From Streptomyces rhizoryzae (lineage in GTDB: Bacteria; Actinomycetota; Actinomycetes; Streptomycetales; Streptomycetaceae): a stretch of DNA of 64,000 bases. Within the stretch, counting starts at the first letter, position 1; the number at the start of each line of letters is the position of its first letter. A model generated the notes under the pieces. It was not told the origin of the DNA. It was given only the letters and a program-made list of their open reading frames with translations, and searched no databases. Shown here one piece after another: positions 62,302 to 64,000 of the stretch. The DNA lies in NCBI RefSeq assembly GCF_023155275.1, contig NZ_JALMUV010000006.1, forward strand, positions 1-64,000, read 5' to 3'. Both the position numbers and the translations under genes were made by a program.

Positions 62302-63105
62302 TCAGGCCACCGAGAGCGCACCTTGGCCGGAAATGGCCGCTTCCGGCGCGGCCAGCGCGGACCGGACGCCGGCCGCCACCGCGGCGTTGACCGGCAGCGC
62401 CAGATGCCCCACGCCGGCGATCCGGACGTTCACCGCGCGCAGGTCGGGATGGTCCAGGCGGGCGGCCGTGGCCGGCACCATCACCTGGTCCGCCTCGCTC
62501 CAGAACGCCACGAACCGCGTCCGGCAGTGCGGCGCCGGACGCGCCAACTCCGCGAGCACGGCGGAATCCGGGCGCATCTGGCGGACGAGCGGGTGGGCCG
62601 ACAACAGGGGCGCGACGCGGGTGCCGGCATGCGGGGTGCCGAGCGTGACCAGCGTCCGGATCCGGGCGTCGCCGCCGTGCCGCTGCACGTAATAGCGGGC
62701 GATCAGGCCGCCCAGGCTGTGGCCGACGACATCCACCCGGCCGTGGCCGGTCCGGGCGCACAGCTCCTCCACATGGCGCCCCAGCAGCTCCGCGGCCCGG
62801 CGCAGATCGCAGGTCAGCAGGGAGTGGTTGAGCGCCTCGACGTGGCACCAGCCGTGGCGGAGCAGCGAGCGGCGCAGCAGGACGAAGACCGAGCGGTTGT
62901 CGGCGAAGCCGTGGAGCAGCAGCACCGGCGGGCGGGCGCGGCCCTCGGTGGGGAGCCGGGCCGGCGCACCGTCCGCCGGGGGCGCGGGCAGGGGCCGCTC
63001 CTGGGCGATACCCGTCGGATAGAGCGCCAGATGGGCGGCGAGCACCGCCAGATCGACCAGGGTGCTGCGGAGAAGGGATGCGGAGAGAACGGGCAGAGCC
63101 CCCAT
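62302..63105 (-). CDS. lipase/esterase, alpha/beta hydrolase fold
   Basis: A 267-residue protein with an N-terminal hydrophobic segment (VLSASLLRSTLVDLAVLAAHLALYP, key LVDLAVLAAHLAL) that may be a signal anchor. The hydrolase core has VLLLHGFADN, nucleophile VVGHSLGGLIARYY, acid in WSEADQVMVP and His in GVGHLALPV. It resembles EstA/LipA-type secreted lipases. ATG 63105 has GGGAGG 6 nt upstream; ATG 63126 lacks a site. The 63106-63469 interval holds only presumed promoters. Confidence 0.88.
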   Translation of the reverse strand: MGALPVLSASLLRSTLVDLAVLAAHLALYPTGIAQERPLPAPPADGAPARLPTEGRARPPVLLLHGFADNRSVFVLLRRSLLRHGWCHVEALNHSLLTCDLRRAAELLGRHVEELCARTGHGRVDVVGHSLGGLIARYYVQRHGGDARIRTLVTLGTPHAGTRVAPLLSAHPLVRQMRPDSAVLAELARPAPHCRTRFVAFWSEADQVMVPATAARLDHPDLRAVNVRIAGVGHLALPVNAAVAAGVRSALAAPEAAISGQGALSVA

Positions 63106-63469
63106 GGCCGACCTCCCGAACGGCATGCGGAAGGCGGCGGTGACCCCCGTATGCCCTCGCGGGAAGCCGTGAGCGGCGAGGGCGGTGCGGCGGCGGTCCC
63201 GCGCGGTGGCCCGGCTGCGACTTCCCGGGCGCCCGGCCCGCGCCCGCCGCGCCGGGCGGTCCCGGTGGCGGCGCGACACGCGGCACGCGGCGCGTGGTGA
63301 ATGTGTCCCGTGTGTGATTTCCCCCTCGCCGGATGTCACGAAACGGCTGCGTACGGGATGCTGTAGATAACGTTCGTTCACGCTCGTGGCCGCCGGATCG
63401 CGGTGGCGCGACCGAATGTCGGCTCGGCGGCACCGCCTCGGGGGTGCCGCGCATGGCTTGGAGGCAGTG

Positions 63470-63928
63470 ATGAGTGTGGCGCGGCAAGACGGGACGCAGG
63501 CGGAGGGCCAGGGCGCGGCGGGCCGGTCGGGGCCGATCCGGATCGTCGTCGCCAAGCCGGGACTCGACGGGCACGACCGGGGCGCCAAGGTCATCGCCCG
63601 GGCGCTGCGCGACGCCGGCATGGAAGTGATCTACACCGGGCTGCACCAGACGCCGGAGCAGATCGTCGACACCGCGATCCAGGAGGACGCCGACGCGATC
63701 GGGCTGTCCATCCTCTCCGGGGCGCACAACACCCTCTTCGCGAAGGTGCTCGCCCTCCTCCAGGAGCGCGACGCGGCGGACATCAAGGTCTTCGGCGGCG
63801 GCATCATCCCCGAGGCGGACATCGCCCCGCTGAAGGAACAGGGCGTCGCGGAGATCTTCACCCCGGGCGCGACCACCGCCGCGATCGTGGAGTGGGTCAA
63901 CGCCCACGTCCGCCCGCTGGCGGTCTGA
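63470..63928 (+). CDS. icmB: isobutyryl-CoA mutase small subunit (cobalamin-binding)
   Basis: A 152-residue stand-alone B12-binding domain. It carries the D-x-H-x2-G signature in [11 protein letters not shown], then [10 protein letters not shown] and [12 protein letters not shown]. The sequence closely matches my recollection of IcmB, which with IcmA interconverts isobutyryl-CoA and butyryl-CoA. The large subunit is not in the window. ATG 63470 has GGAGG 5 nt upstream. Confidence 0.9.
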   Translation: MSVARQDGTQAEGQGAAGRSGPIRIVVAKPGLDGHDRGAKVIARALRDAGMEVIYTGLHQTPEQIVDTAIQEDADAIGLSILSGAHNTLFAKVLALLQERDAADIKVFGGGIIPEADIAPLKEQGVAEIFTPGATTAAIVEWVNAHVRPLAV

Positions 63929-64000
63929 CCGCGCCGCGCGGACCGTACGGCCGCCCGCCGCCCGGGGGCACCGGGCGGCCGGGGCGGTCATGACGGCTCC

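Noticed and set aside
63990..64000. Start of another plus-strand gene at the window edge
   Set aside because: An ATG follows a G-rich stretch, but only three codons are visible, so it cannot be supported.

Overview
The window looks like core chromosome from a Streptomyces or close relative. GC is very high, almost every third codon position is G or C, and GTG and TTG starts are common. Families typical of the genus are present: mycothiol-era anti-sigma/maleylpyruvate isomerase fusions, PspC histidine kinases, transmembrane Ser/Thr kinases, NsdA-like regulators, isobutyryl-CoA mutase small subunit, and an SCO4402-type protein. From memory, the order guaA - Ser/Thr kinase/PspC - NlpC/P60 - pcrA - M23 peptidase - lipase - icmB resembles the S. 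coelicolor SCO477x-480x region; no alignment was run. I found no phage, insertion sequence, CRISPR, rRNA or tRNA.

Layout. 0.2-6.2 kb: citrate synthase, divergent pdxH, a structured-RNA candidate, a PAS protein, a SIS-domain protein and a DtxR-type regulator. 6.6-15.3 kb: an alpha/beta hydrolase lacking the catalytic Ser, a lipoprotein, two related membrane proteins with repeated extracytoplasmic modules, an ABC-2-type exporter and a primase/polymerase-domain protein. 15.8-22.2 kb: an NsdA-like regulator behind a palindromic operator, a Pro/Gln-rich membrane protein with five Thr motifs, a branched-chain-type binding lipoprotein, an SCO4402-family protein and purU. 22.2-30.7 kb: an anti-sigma/sigma pair, an anti-sigma antagonist, a NarL-type two-component system, an XRE regulator and two membrane proteins.

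30.8-42.7 kb: a transmembrane Ser/Thr kinase, a succinic semialdehyde dehydrogenase and GMC oxidoreductase pair, a sortase-anchored protein, chorismate mutase preceded by a possible Phe/Tyr transcription attenuator, guaA, a tartronate-semialdehyde-reductase-like enzyme and a class II aldolase. 42.7-47.3 kb: membrane proteins, a 45-bp tandem repeat and a DoxX protein. 47.3-54.5 kb: an envelope-stress-like cluster with PspC/LiaF-like protein, a second Ser/Thr kinase, a PspC-histidine kinase with LuxR regulator, and an esterase. Both PspC promoters carry the same TCAGGG repeat. 54.6-64 kb: three cell-wall hydrolases (one behind a c-di-AMP riboswitch), pcrA, a lipase and icmB.

Several genes fit together as envelope homeostasis: two related receptor kinases, the PspC circuit, the c-di-AMP-controlled NlpC/P60 hydrolase, the M23 hydrolase and the LAXTG protein. 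The least expected signal is the 25-codon leader ORF, probably leaderless, with clustered Phe/Tyr codons and a hairpin before chorismate mutase. All family calls come from reading sequence and memory; no search was run.
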